Below, one piece after another: positions 1 to 13,772 of a stretch of DNA of 64,000 nt. The notes under the pieces are model-generated. The model was not told where the DNA came from. It saw only the letters and a program-made list of their open reading frames with translations, and did not search any database. A program made the position numbers and the translations under genes. Source of the DNA: Glandiceps talaboti (taxonomy: Eukaryota; Hemichordata; Enteropneusta; Spengelidae); NCBI RefSeq assembly GCF_964340395.1, contig NC_135556.1:26560062-26624061 (forward strand), given 5' to 3'. Position 1 is the stretch's first letter. Each line of letters starts with the position of its first letter.

Positions 1-183
1 ATCAAACTTTTGGAGATAACAGGCAAAATTAAAACAAGCGTGTATATGTGTGTTCATCCATTGCATATGTATGTCTGCTCACTCCCATGACACAATGTGT
101 ATCCATGGCAATGAGCAATGGATGGAGAACAAGTTTCAACTCAGGGTTTTGCAACAGTGGTGTATAATGTACGTGATGTAACA

Positions 184-3100
184 TCACAAAATAGCTCTCC
201 AGAACCTAAAGTTTACAAAAGGGCATTTATTTCCTGGAGTGGCATTTCCATTTACAGCATTCATTCTGGGTTTGACTATTGGGTCAAAAAAGGTGGCGTG
301 TGTCATTAGAAGTTTTGATCTTGAAAATTGGGAGAGTACTGACAAATTACCACTCTTGGAAAACAGAAACATTTTGTACAAAATTGTAGAACAACAATAC
401 TTTCTATTTTAAGATAAAGTGGCATAACAGTTGGATACCTTTGTCACTGAGAATATTTGAGTAAAAAATGAGTCATACATTAATTTCAGGGTGTAGATTT
501 TGTACATATGAGAGTTATGTCAAGGTGTGTCAGCAAAAACACTGATAAACTCTGTATGAGTCAGCTTGCCTACAGTATGTGTTCTTAGTATCTTTCATAA
601 CATGCTATCGTTTCATGTAGCAAATATTGACACATTCATTCTCAACACAGAAATGTATATTTAAATCATGACAACTTGACAGATGGACTGTCAGCATGTT
701 GTAACTACAGCTGAATATACAGCTGATAATTAACATAATAATAATAATAATAATAACAAATGTAAATGTTTGCATATCTCTTTCCCACACTGTGCACCAA
801 GTGTTCCTCAACTATTACCCCCTTTAGCAACACAACAACCCTTAATACTTCCTCAACTCCCTGGGAAGCATACAATCCATTGCAGTCTCTATAAGTACAT
901 AGGATTAAAGCATTCGCATTGCAACCTCTATCCTACTAGGTCCCAAGTGTACACTTGGGTTGACTCTGACCCATTTGTGGTTAAAATCTTGCCCAAGAAT
1001 ACTAAGTGTAGAGGCTTGAATCGACAACTAAACAGATTGCAAGTCAATCACATTAACCATTTCATTAAACATGACACCATATTCATCATGAGTATGTTGG
1101 AAGTCTTTGTGGGTTCAAAGACCACCCCCCCCCCAACCCCACCCCCCTTCACCCACCTGAGGAGATGATTGTGAATCACAACATACTGAGGAGGCAATCA
1201 ATGTTTTCCTTACAGAATATTAATCATTGTCTTAAATTAGGCAGATCTTTTCTTTATTTCTGTGTTTTTTACTTCTATTTCCTCACTTATACACAAATTC
1301 TTTCCATTGAACTGAAGATTAATTTAAAGTGGCCATATGATTGAGAATTTGATATTTATTTTGGATTTTTATTTGATAAAACAGCTTCACTATGTTTTTC
1401 TACTTGAAAAAATAATGTGAAATAACATATACCAAGTCCATGTTCACATCTCAATAAACTGCAAAACATTAAACAATGTGTAAAATGTTTGTTATTGTAC
1501 GTACAATAACAAACATTTTACACATTGTTTAATGTTTTGCTGTTTATTGATATGTGAACATGGACTTGGTATATGTTATTTCACATTATTTTTTTCAAGT
1601 AGAAAAACACAGTGAAGCTGTTTTATCAAATAAAAATCCAAAATAAATACCAAATTCTCATCCATATGGCCACTTTAAAACGTCTAAAAATGAATAAAAG
1701 ATGTATCAATAAAGACTTAAAACTGTGAAAAAATGGAAATGAGATATTAAGTTACAGGGACTTTATTAAAACAGTAGTATTTTAGTTGAATCATTCACTT
1801 TTTAGTCTGCACTTACCAATTTGACAGCATTCTTAGCAAAATTGGAAGAGATTGCTAAAATTTCATTTGTAGAGTTGAACTTGGTATGTGTGACTGGGGT
1901 TGTAAGATTGAGGACTGCCTTCAGTGGTTGTGGTTCTACCTTCTGTAAACATGTATTGTCATAGATATTCACCACTCCACTCTGTGAACTGAAACAGGGT
2001 TTATAAACAAGTTTCACTTCTGTGTTGACACTAAAAGTTTCAAAAGGAACCCAGATTCAGATAAACATTTTACGACCTACAAACAAATGCTTTACAGATA
2101 AATTCAAGTGGTTGAGAGCTGTCTCTTCAAAGCCCTGGGAGAGTGTGCTGATTTATCACTCTTTATTCAAACAAAAACATTAAATTGCATGAATACCAGT
2201 TTCTCCCTGGGCTTCCCTATCAAAGTAAAAGACTTACCTTTATTTTACCCCCAAACTTTCTGTATTTATCACACACTTTCTTGACTAAAAATTTGTAGTT
2301 TCTGAGTCATGAGATGATATTTGTATTCATTTTAGTTTAATAACCTTAGTAACAAAGTAATAATACACTAAGTTCTTGTACGGCTTCTTATAACTTATGA
2401 ATAATATTTCACCTGTTCAGGTCAACAGGCTTTGTCAAACTGTCGACTTGAACAGGAAAAACGTTACTCACAAGTAAGAAAATAAGAAGCCTTGGTCATG
2501 GTACAAGAACGTATTATTACTAACTATGTTTTACTGACCTGAGGAACATGTTTAAGGTTTAATAACAAAGAAAATTAATATATACAGAATTAAATTACAT
2601 TTATGTTACTGGCAAAATACTGAGAGCAAAGTCTTGGCATTAAGAATGTAGTTCTGAGGTAGAAATCAGGTTGTACCTCCTTGTGCAACTATACATGGAT
2701 TCATAATGTTGACCAGGTGAGACAATGTGACACTACTGTCTGGTTGACCAGGTGATACATGATACTAGAGTCTGGTTGACCAGGTGATATAACGTGACAC
2801 TAGAGTCTGGTTGACCAGGTGATACAACGTGACACTAGAGTCTGGTTGACCAGGTGATTCAACGTGACACTAGAGTCTGGTTGACCCCGGTGATATAACG
2901 TGACACTAGAGTCTGGTTGACTAGGTGATATAACGTGATACTAGAGTCTGGTTGACCAGGTGATATAACATGATACTAGAGTCTGGTTGACCAGGTGATA
3001 TAACATGATACTAGAGTCTGGTTGACCATGTGATACAACGTGACACTAGAGTCTGGTTGACCAGGTGATACAACGTGACACTAGAGTCTGGCTGACCAGG

Positions 3101-6100
3101 TGATACAACGTGACACTAGAGTCTGGTTGACCAGGTAATACTAGAGTCTGGCTGACCAGGTGATACTAGAGTCTGGTTGACCAGGTGATATAACATGATA
3201 CTAGAGTCTGGTTGACCAGGTGATATAACATGATACTAGAGTCTGGTTGACCATGTGATACAACGTGACACTAGAGTCTGGTTGACCAGGTGATACAACG
3301 TGACACTAGAGTCTGGCTGACCAGGTGATACAACGTGACACTAGAGTCTGGTTGACCAGGTGATACAACATGACACTAGAGTCTGGCTGACCAGGTGATA
3401 CAACGTGACACTAGAGTCTGGTTGACCAGGTGATATAACATGACACTAGAGTCTGGTTGACCAGGTGATATAACATGATACTAGAGTCTGGTTGACCATG
3501 TGATACAACGTGACACTAGAGTCTGGTTTACCAGGTGATATAACGTGACACTAGAGTCTGGTTGACCAGGTGATATAACATGACACTAGAGTCTGGTTGA
3601 CCAGGTGATACAACGTGACACTAGAGTCTGGTTGACCAGGTGATACAACGTGACACTAGAGTCTGGTTGACCAGGTGATATAACGTGACACTAGAGTCTG
3701 GTTGACCAGGTGATACAACGTGACACTAGAGTCTGGTTGACCAGGTGATACAACGTGACACTTGAGTCTGGTTTACCAGGTGATATAACGTGACACTAGA
3801 GTCTGGTTGACCAGGTGATACAACATGACACTAGAGTCTGGTTGACCAGGTGATACAACATGACAAGCTACACCTCTTCATATATATAAATACTATTTGT
3901 AGGTTTCTTGACCAATCAGATTGTGAGATTGCCGACATGTGACATAGAGCAATGCTGATGGCCAAGATGAGCTAACAATTAATACTACAATAAAATGATC
4001 ACTATAATCCTAATCATATGACCAGGGATCAATTATATCTACAACCAAACTAGGGAGAGTATAGAGTTTCAATGAGGTGATGCAAAGTTTTTTATGTTCT
4101 GAATTACACATAAAATACAGACATTGATGACTCACACGCACACGTACATGAAATGTTACATTTTATTTCACTGTGAACACAAATAAACAGTTCTGTATTT
4201 GAATCTCACCTTGTTTCATCCAACAATGATGTTGATTTGTGTTCACTGTGAGATAAAATGTATCATTTCATATGCATATGCACTATCAGTGTCTGTATTT
4301 TGTTAATATAATCTGTAACAAAAACATGTGGGACATAAAAAACATGCTTCCTGTTTGAAACTGTATGGTCTCTCTAGTTTGGTAGTATCTACATATGTAA
4401 GAGTGTCATTGCTTACCCACAAGCTATGTACTGTTCATGTTTGGCTACAGACACAGTAAGTTGGTAGTATCTACATATGTAAGAGTGTCGTTGCTTACCC
4501 ACAAGCTATGTACTGTTCATGTTTGGCTACAGACACAGAAAGTCCTTTAATGCAGCCTTCATCTGTAAATTTATTCAGACATTTCTGAGATCTCATATCC
4601 CATATATAAACATGTCCATCATCTGAAAGATTATGACAGAGAGTAAAATATATCAACCATCTAAATTCCCATGGCAACAGGCGGAGACAAATGTAGAGGG
4701 TTGATGAAAGCCATAGTTGGTAAGAGGAAATATCTTAAAGTGAATCCTGCAAATATTTCAGTAAAAGTTACATTTTTCGGTAACTTTGCAATATGAATGT
4801 TTGTACCTACCTTCCACAAAATTTAAACCTGTCACTAAAAATTTGGATCAAGATTCCATGAAATCTAAAAACACTGACTAAAGGTATCACAATATTCTGC
4901 AGCCATTTTGAATGCAAGTTAGGAAATTTGAGATAAGTTTGTTCCCTAATCTAATGTTTATGTCAATATCATTTGTGGTAGGAATGAGACCACTAACCTC
5001 CATGAGAGTATAGTTTACTACCATCATCACTGAATGCCGCAGACTCTAAATTACCACTCATTTTAAGTGTAGCAATCCATTCTCTAGTCTGCAATGTAAG
5101 CAAATACATACATTTTAAAAATCACTCTATTCAGCTTCTATGAAAAATAGCTGATTTTTTACACTGCACAGTAAATCAAGTAAATGAATGACTAGCTGTC
5201 TGTACTTGAATTGAAATACAACATCTGGGAATAACATTTGAAATAAAATTAGCAAAAACAGGTCTGAGGAGGATCTTTGCTTGGCTGCACATCAACAATG
5301 TGTTTGACATGTGTGTAAACTGTAAAAGGAAATTGACCATATTCATTTTTTTATATTTCAATTTTTCTGACTGTGTAATATAGTATCAATCAATGTCAAC
5401 CCTACTTTATCAAGTTTTTAATACTTCAAACATGGATAACAAATATGTCCTCTGTATCCCAGAGAATTGGGTATGAAACTTAATTCAAATCTGAATGTGG
5501 TTTTAGGACTGACAGTTTCCCTACACCAACATCTGTATGCAAATACATCTTACAAATATGCTTTCGTGACAGAAAGTTCCAAAAACTGTTTTACATCTTA
5601 AAAAGTATGAGTCAATATGGTAACAATATTTTAAACAAAAGTCCTGAGTTTTTTCCAAAAAAAAAAGAAAAAAAAGAAAAGTAAAAAGGTACCTGTTTAA
5701 TACAAGGAGTGAACAATGTATTTTGTATTTTTTTTAAATGCTTAGTATGATAGCAAAATAAGAAAGTTCCAAGAGCTGCTTGAGAAGAATACACATGTCA
5801 ATGTGGTAGAACTTGTTGAACCATTTTTTAACAAAAAATTTGAGCTTTAGTGAATTTAAAAAAAAAAGTTTCATACAACACTGACAAATGTATTTTTTTT
5901 ACAATCCTAGACATGGTGGCAGAATAGGTATGCAGGGGTTGGTTTGGGTGTTGCAATGACATAAATCAAGTCAGAATGCTAATCTCGTCTGGCAAGGTCA
6001 TACTATCCTTGTTAACTACTGAAACCAAAGACCACCAAAGGTCTGGGCTTACACATATAGTATTAAAACATTCATTTAGGTCACACAGTTAACTCAACTA

Positions 6101-9100
6101 GGACACAAAAAAATTAGCAACATTTTGTTCAATCAAGTTTTTTCTCTCCATTTTCTTCTTTTGCAAAAGTTCAAAACTTGTATGTTGTATTTGAGAAGTA
6201 TTGAAATAATTGAAATGCCACCAAGGTAAACTAGAAAAATTCTTGATAAATACAAGGAAATGAATAATATGTAGCAATAAGGAAATAGACACAACAACTA
6301 ACTGTCAACTCCTTATCAATGCAACATACACACACTCTAATCACCAAATTTCCACACCAAATTAACATCACTGACTAATACAATTATTTTTAGTGACTTC
6401 ATATTATTCATGTGACTCACATATTAGGAGTATGCAAATCATTAATAACAATGTATACTGAAAAATATTCTTTCCAAGAGCAGATTTTTCAGTTCTCTGG
6501 AATGTAATTTATGATATCTGTTACCTTTGCCGATAGTACATAAAGGTAACCATAGCTACCAAGGAATACCAAATATTGACCATCTGGAGACACCTGAAAT
6601 CTGGGTAAATGTTGTTCCTCTATTCCTGTATGTGGAGAAGAGAAATGGTACTTGAACAAGTTACTATGCCCTCTAGAGGCAATTATGAAAATACCTTTGT
6701 TTATATATTGTAACAGCACTTAAACATGGTGTTGTGTTGTTGCTCTGTTGTGTCATTTGTATTGTTATTTTAACATGTGCTCATTGGTCAAGAGACCTAA
6801 TGCAATAAATTGAATTATGAATTATATAATATTTGGTTTATTTGACATCATTTTCACAATTTTTTGACTACAGCAAAATAGGAAATCATACAGAAATTAT
6901 TACAGGTAAATGAAACATGAATAATAATGATAAATAATAGATTGATTTATTTCTGAATTTAAAATATGATTAATAAATGGTAGAAATTTCATGCAAAAAT
7001 TTATCTAGATAATAATGGAACAATAATTTGAGTTGTTGGTGTCTATGATGATGACAAATGAAGGCTAAATCACATCAGTACAGGATGCAGTTAAGAAAAT
7101 TTGGCAAAAACAATTCCTGAAGTTCCTGAAAAATTACTCAAATCTTAAAAGTTTGCACAAAATTTTGAATGGTTGGGAAAGCAACCAGCTTTTGCCATGA
7201 ATCAATGGGAAATATTCTTTTTTTTCAAAGAAGGCAATAGTAATCAGACAATCATAGCTCTCACTTCTAAAAACTACTTCTGAACAGCATTTCCAGTTGT
7301 CAAATTATGCAATGTTAACAATAACAATAACAATATCAATGATAACTGGACTGACTGTGGGGCCTGGTATAACCTGACTTCCATAGGATAACAATTGTTG
7401 GTATACTTGTTCCCTATGCCAACTATAGAATAGACAGAAAATGACTTGCACTAGGTACTTGGGTGCAGTGAGAAGTCATAGGGCCTGGTACACCATGGCT
7501 GTCATGTACTGGTTCCCTATGACAGGACAGATGACTTACACTAGGTACATAGGTGCAGTGAGAAGTCCTGGGGCATGGTACACCATGGCTGTCATGTGAT
7601 AAAAAATATGGACATACTAATTGCCAACATTTTGAAAGTATAGAATAAAAGCATGAATTACCTATAACATCAGGTATTCGTATGACTTTACCAGCAATCA
7701 TATCATACACATAAAAGTATTTTTGTTTAGATGCCAGGATGACCTGTCCACCGTCTGCACTAAAATGAGCCGTGTGAATTGGAAATCTTTGTAGGAATAC
7801 ACTTTGTATTTTGGGATTCGTTCTACCATCAACCTGAAAATAATTACATAGTACATGTATTCACCATTCTTTTTCTTTGTACTGCAAAAGGAAATACTTA
7901 TGACCTAAGGGGCCTTGTTACTATGAGTCAAAGAAGTAGCAAACCTTTAAGTCATTAGTATTTGTCAGCTGAATGAAGAAAAATTGTGAATAATATCATT
8001 ATACCTCCTTAAGCATGATTTATAAAATATTGGGCAAAAAATGATTTTGAAGATTTTCCAGAACCCAATTACCAATGATGTAGATTTGTATCATCGTCAT
8101 ATGGCATGATCAGAGTATAAATTCCATATTTTTTGTTTGAATGTGTTAAATTTGGCTTGTGTATTGCATATGTCCAAATACCTGTGTATTTTAGATTTTA
8201 CACAGTGTATACATTACTTTGTGTATTTTGGCTTTACCTAAACAGATGATCAATAATCTTAAAAGTATCTACGGTAACTGTACAAAAAATACTCGTTTTT
8301 TTCAAGAAAGTTAGCCTATAAATTTTAAGTGTTGATATCATTTGAAGTGTAGCTAGTTTGTTTTTTTCAGTGAATATGTTCATATTTTCACATGGTATAT
8401 AAAAGGGCATGACAAATAACGAACAGAGGCATTGGTATAAAGCTATTAGATGGCTATAGCCATATTCAATATACTCTCCATGGCCACTGAGGGCAGCCTT
8501 CCATCAAACCCTGGCTGATTCAAACTTTTGATTGAAGATGGAAGTCAATTTTAATTTTTTTTACCTGAAAAAAGTTAAGAGACTGGTCAAATCCTGCTGT
8601 GAGTAAAACTTGTGCACCAGGATGGAATTCTACACTCTGTACCTTCCCCTGTTGGTAAAGTAAAATTAACATGTAAGGATCCCTACATTTAAACTTTATA
8701 AAAACTTTTTGCAAATATCCAAGTCACTCCTAAATACACATGGGCTGAATGAGGTAATTGGGTTAAAGTACATTGCATCTCAGGGACCTATCAGTATCCC
8801 TTCATATAAAATAAACTTCACAAAAACTTACTGCAAATATCTGATATAACACGGCACACTACAAAAAGTGACTTTAGAGTGGTAAATTAGAATTGCTGGA
8901 CGTTTGGATCCATCTACTAAGGACTTTGATCTGACGTGATATTTATTAATTAAGGGCCAATCTTTTCTAATTTATTGTTCAAAAGTAACAATGTTTTACT
9001 CTTCTATTAATTCTTGGAACTATGTACAATCTATTAGTCATTGATATAACATGAGCTGAATCACATACAAATATATTCAGGTGCAATGCACCTCTTCACC

Positions 9101-9827
9101 AATTTCAGTCATTCAAAAATTTCCAAACTTTGCCATATTTAAATTTGTTCATGGTCTTTTGGTATAAGAAAAGAAATTTGGGGTTCACCATTTCATTTTC
9201 AAAGAAACTGACAATCTTGTATTTCCCCATAACAGTTAACACAGTATTCGGCGGCCATATTAGATGATGGTGGCCATATTGGATTCTAAAATGACTTAAT
9301 TTTAATATCATATTGATCTCTATTTCAAACATTTGTATCCTGACAGCCTCATTTTCCTTTTTGATTTCAACTAAGAATAGGCTGAAGTATTCTTGAACAA
9401 AGTAATAGTAAAAGTTTAAGATCTTTATTTCCAAGGCACATACCAGTTTTATGTTAAAAATCTCCCCTCCACTGTCTATGGTTTATTCATGTGTCTTAAC
9501 CTGCAAGAATGTCTCAACGTTAATCTGTAATCAATGTGTGTGTGATTATTATGTGTTGCATTAGCCAGTTTTATTATTCCCCTATCCTGCAGTTCACCAA
9601 ATTCAACAAATCTATTTTTAAATCAATTTTTTCTCAAATACTAGATGATGTGCCTACCTGTGTTGGTTTTTCTTTATTTGCATTTGTACACTGTTTGATT
9701 TGTAAGCTGCCTTTAGGTAGTTTATCTGACGTTGTCAAGTAATCACCGGTGTGTTTTAATAATTCATCATCTTCATCATCGTCACTATGGCCACTATCTG
9801 AAAGACACACAAAAATAAATTATTAGA

Positions 9828-9897
<70 letters not shown>

Positions 9898-11394
9898 GTG
9901 TGTGTGTGTGTGTGTATGTATGATATGCATGTATGTATGTATGTAGTATGTATGTATGTATGTATGTATGTATGTATGTATGTATGTATGTATGTATGTA
10001 TGTATGTATGTATGTATGTATGTATGCACATGTGTGTATGTGTGTGTGTGTGTGTGTGCGTGCGTGTATAATGCACACATGCATTTACAATATGGGGGTT
10101 AAAGTTGGCTAATACATTTTAATTCATATAAACAACAAGCAATATAGAATAACTGTTTATCAAATAGACACAATTCAATCGTATTGAGTTTAAATGATCT
10201 CAAAATTATTTCAAAGATATCAAATGTGTGAATTGTTTGAACTAACCATCTGAGTCAGCTTGTCTTTCTGATTTAAGTCTAGCCCATGAAGGAGTACTGC
10301 CAACAGCTCTTTCAAACCTGACATGAACACAAAAAGAAGTGAAAAGTGATGATTGTTACTTTCTTATCTACATCTGTATTGGTTTGAGTAGAATGTCAAA
10401 TATCTTTGACAAGAAGAGCATATATCCTTATTTCATGTTTGTCACATCATGATCAATACAGAGTGTTTTTGTTATGGTTATCATATTGGTCAAATCAAGG
10501 GTTATCATCAACGTTATGGATTTTACATAAACTATACATGCATTATTATATACCAGATTAGACATTCAATGTCTTCCAGAGCAGAACAAAATGTAAACAA
10601 TTGATATTTCGTCGCGTCAGTGCAGTAAGGTCATATCTGCATCGTGTCAGTGCAATAAGGTTGTATCTGCCTATGCACATTGTGTCAGTGCAGTAAGGTC
10701 ATATCTGCCTACACAATTGCATAGCAGATACAACCTTTCTGCACTGACGCGATGATTTATGCTTTACCACAGAGAACAATATATCCATGGTTCTACATTC
10801 TTGCCTTGATAAGCAGACATACGGTATATGCATTATCATTTTTTTTTTATTGCAAATAACTTACTGTGACTTCAGTCTTTGGTGTATTTTTGTCCCAGAA
10901 AGCACAGTTTCATTGATTTTTGCAAGTTCTTCATGTCTCTTTGCAGTGAGGTCAATTGTAACATCTTCATCATCTTCATCAACCCAAGCTGGTTTTTTAC
11001 TTTCCAATGGATGTAATCTACCAGAATCTGAACTTTCAGAAATTTCATCCTAGCAGGGAAGACATAAATACACAAACAAAATTGATGTATTATCATTAGT
11101 ACATTTATTTTCCCTTTTTAAAAGTTTTGGTGTGAAATTTATGATTTTCCACACTTTTATTGAGGAAAAACTGTATACAGCCACTTGTATCTGAAAATAC
11201 ATCATATTCTTATTATCAGAAAAACAAAAGATTACTACAGTTTGGCCACTAGGGGTGTTTTTGAAAGCATACTGTCAACTGTAAGCATAAGCAAGTATAA
11301 TTCTACACTTTTTACCTTCCGTGGAAGTTATAATATACCAATGAAGTCTGTGTGTCTGTGCTTGTGCGCGTGTGTGTGCGTGTGTGTGTGTGTG

Positions 11395-11430
<36 letters not shown>

Positions 11431-13722
11431 TGTCTGTCTGTCTGTCTGTATCACCATTTCCGAAAAAAAAGCTGCATCAATTCAAACGAAATTTCATAGC
11501 AATGTTCCGTAGGGTAATGGCCTGAACTGATTAGGTTTTGGTAATAATCCGATGAATATTAATGACCAATTTGAGTAATTAATCGATCGAACGAGTATAA
11601 AGTTGGCGTCAGATTCAGATTCAGGTATCATTATCTTATGAACATTATATTGAGCATCAGATGGCCTCAGATCCGAAGACACCCGATGGACTCAAACCTG
11701 AAATAATACCGTTGAGACTACAGGGAAGGATTCTGCTTCACTGTCATCGGGTGTATTCTGATCTGAGGCTATCTGACACTCAATATGATGCTACCTAAAT
11801 CTGAATCTGACGCCAACTTTATACTCGTGCTCTACATAGCTCTACACTGAGAAAGACTCTGTTTTCAGGGGTTTCGTACGTGCCAACCTTATTTTGTGTT
11901 TCCCTTGGATCTGCACTCTGCATTGGCTGGACAAACACGACAAAAAAGAAGACAGAGGCAGGGTATTTAAGTGATTCAAACTCACCAGAAAACAATTTTT
12001 TTTTAGGTTTACAATGAGCATGGAGTTCACAAACAGGTGAAATGTTTATCATCGTTTCAATTTCGTCAAATATGGACTTATCATTTTCAAATTTCGCACA
12101 CTAATGCGCAGATGAATAAAGAGAAATTGTGTCTTTTGTAGATTTTCGATTAGAATTTTAGGAACCGTCTCCTTTTTACCATGTTCTTTTCCAATTTCTC
12201 TTGATAACAAACTACCGCTGTTTGTTGCAAGGCTTGTACATAATCATTTATCTAGCTCTGTATCTCAGGATATAAATACACTCTCACATATTTATCAAGT
12301 GTAATAATCTATAATTTATACCCAAATCATGTGTGTGGTCAAAATATGGAAAATAGACCAAGCCTCGCCTAGCGTACAAAGAAAATTTCATGACAATGTA
12401 TCAATAATGGTGACGTATACATTGACCTATATAATTAGTGTACAGTGAGGGCGCGCCACTCAACAAAATCTTGACAATTTTCCCATAGTGTAATCTCGTG
12501 GTGGGACAGAAGGAAGTTCAACATGCACATGCCATATCCCGGGTATGTAGGGGATCATGAAAGCCAAGTGAAGTCGAGGATGGCAAGCTTTCCTGTGCTG
12601 AGAATAGGAGGTGTGGTGGGCATTTCAACAACATTTTCGACAACTAACTTTCATTGGGACTTGACGAATCACAGATATAGAGCTAAATTTCTTGCATAAA
12701 TAATGAAATTCCTTACGGAAGGCATTCAGTTTAAATCTGGTTATATAAATGTTGTAATTTTTCCTACAAATTTTAGCTGCAGGATCATGAAGGTTTTTAT
12801 ATCACATTGTGGAAAGTTCCAGTACTTCCATGAGATTTCAATCCATTATGAGTTGGAAGTTTGATTTTCTATAATCTAGGAGTCCAGTGGATGAGTCTTT
12901 GAAAATTGGTTATAAAATTTAGACGACCAGAATATGGTGTATTTCATTTCTTTTTTTGTACAACAGAGTATAAATACTTAATTCCCTTGTGTAAACTCTT
13001 GATTTCCGTAACATTCACCCCAAACCCCACCCCACCCCATCACTCACATTGTGACAAACAGGAAAGAAATACATTGAATTGTCATTAGATTTCAGGACAA
13101 GTGTATAACCAATATTAGTGAGTGGAAGATAGGCAGATTGAAAGATTAACAAGACTGTAATAAAGATCCCCAAGATTTGATTTTTATTGTCATCATAGCT
13201 GCATTAGTTTGGAATTCGAGTTTTTGTTTTTTTAACGTTTTTTTACTATTTTCATTCTAAGGTTTAAACTCAAAACAAACGCTACAATTCTAGCTGTACA
13301 AACTGAAAAAGACGATGTGAGACAGAACTGCCTGACAAAGTTGGGTCTATCTTATCTGCCGAAATATATCAGACATTTCTGGGCCTTCAAAAGGAAATGT
13401 CTGATATATTAAGGCATTATTTAGCAGAGAAATGCACCCAACTTTGCAAGGTAGATCTACCTTGCACCATCTAGTTGAGGTTATGTAGCTGGAATTAAAG
13501 AGTTTGTTTTGAGTTTAAACACTAGAATAAAAAGATAACAACAAAAAACAAATTCAAAACAGTACAATTGTTGCAGCTATCATCATCATCATCATCATTG
13601 TGGTCACCACCACCACCACCACCACCACCACCACCACCACCATCAGTCAATCATCACATAGTTGTGAAATGCATTTTACTATCTTTACAAGTTGACTTTA
13701 TACAACATTTTGATTGCATCTT

Positions 13723-13772
<50 letters not shown>

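Noticed and set aside
770-1168. 132-aa plus-strand ORF ending in a Pro/Thr-rich stretch
   Set aside because: No recognisable domain or splice context; its end is a C-rich low-complexity tract inside a UTP18 intron.
2705-3868. CRISPR-like regularly spaced repeats (also 20.3-22.0 and 55.4-57.0 kb)
   Set aside because: The arrays are contiguous tandem repeats without unique spacers, in an intron-bearing animal genome.
9794-10084. His/Thr- or Cys/Val-rich ORFs on both strands (also at 29.7-30.1, 46.7-47.4 and 61.0-61.6 kb)
   Set aside because: They are translations of TG/CA and TATG microsatellites.
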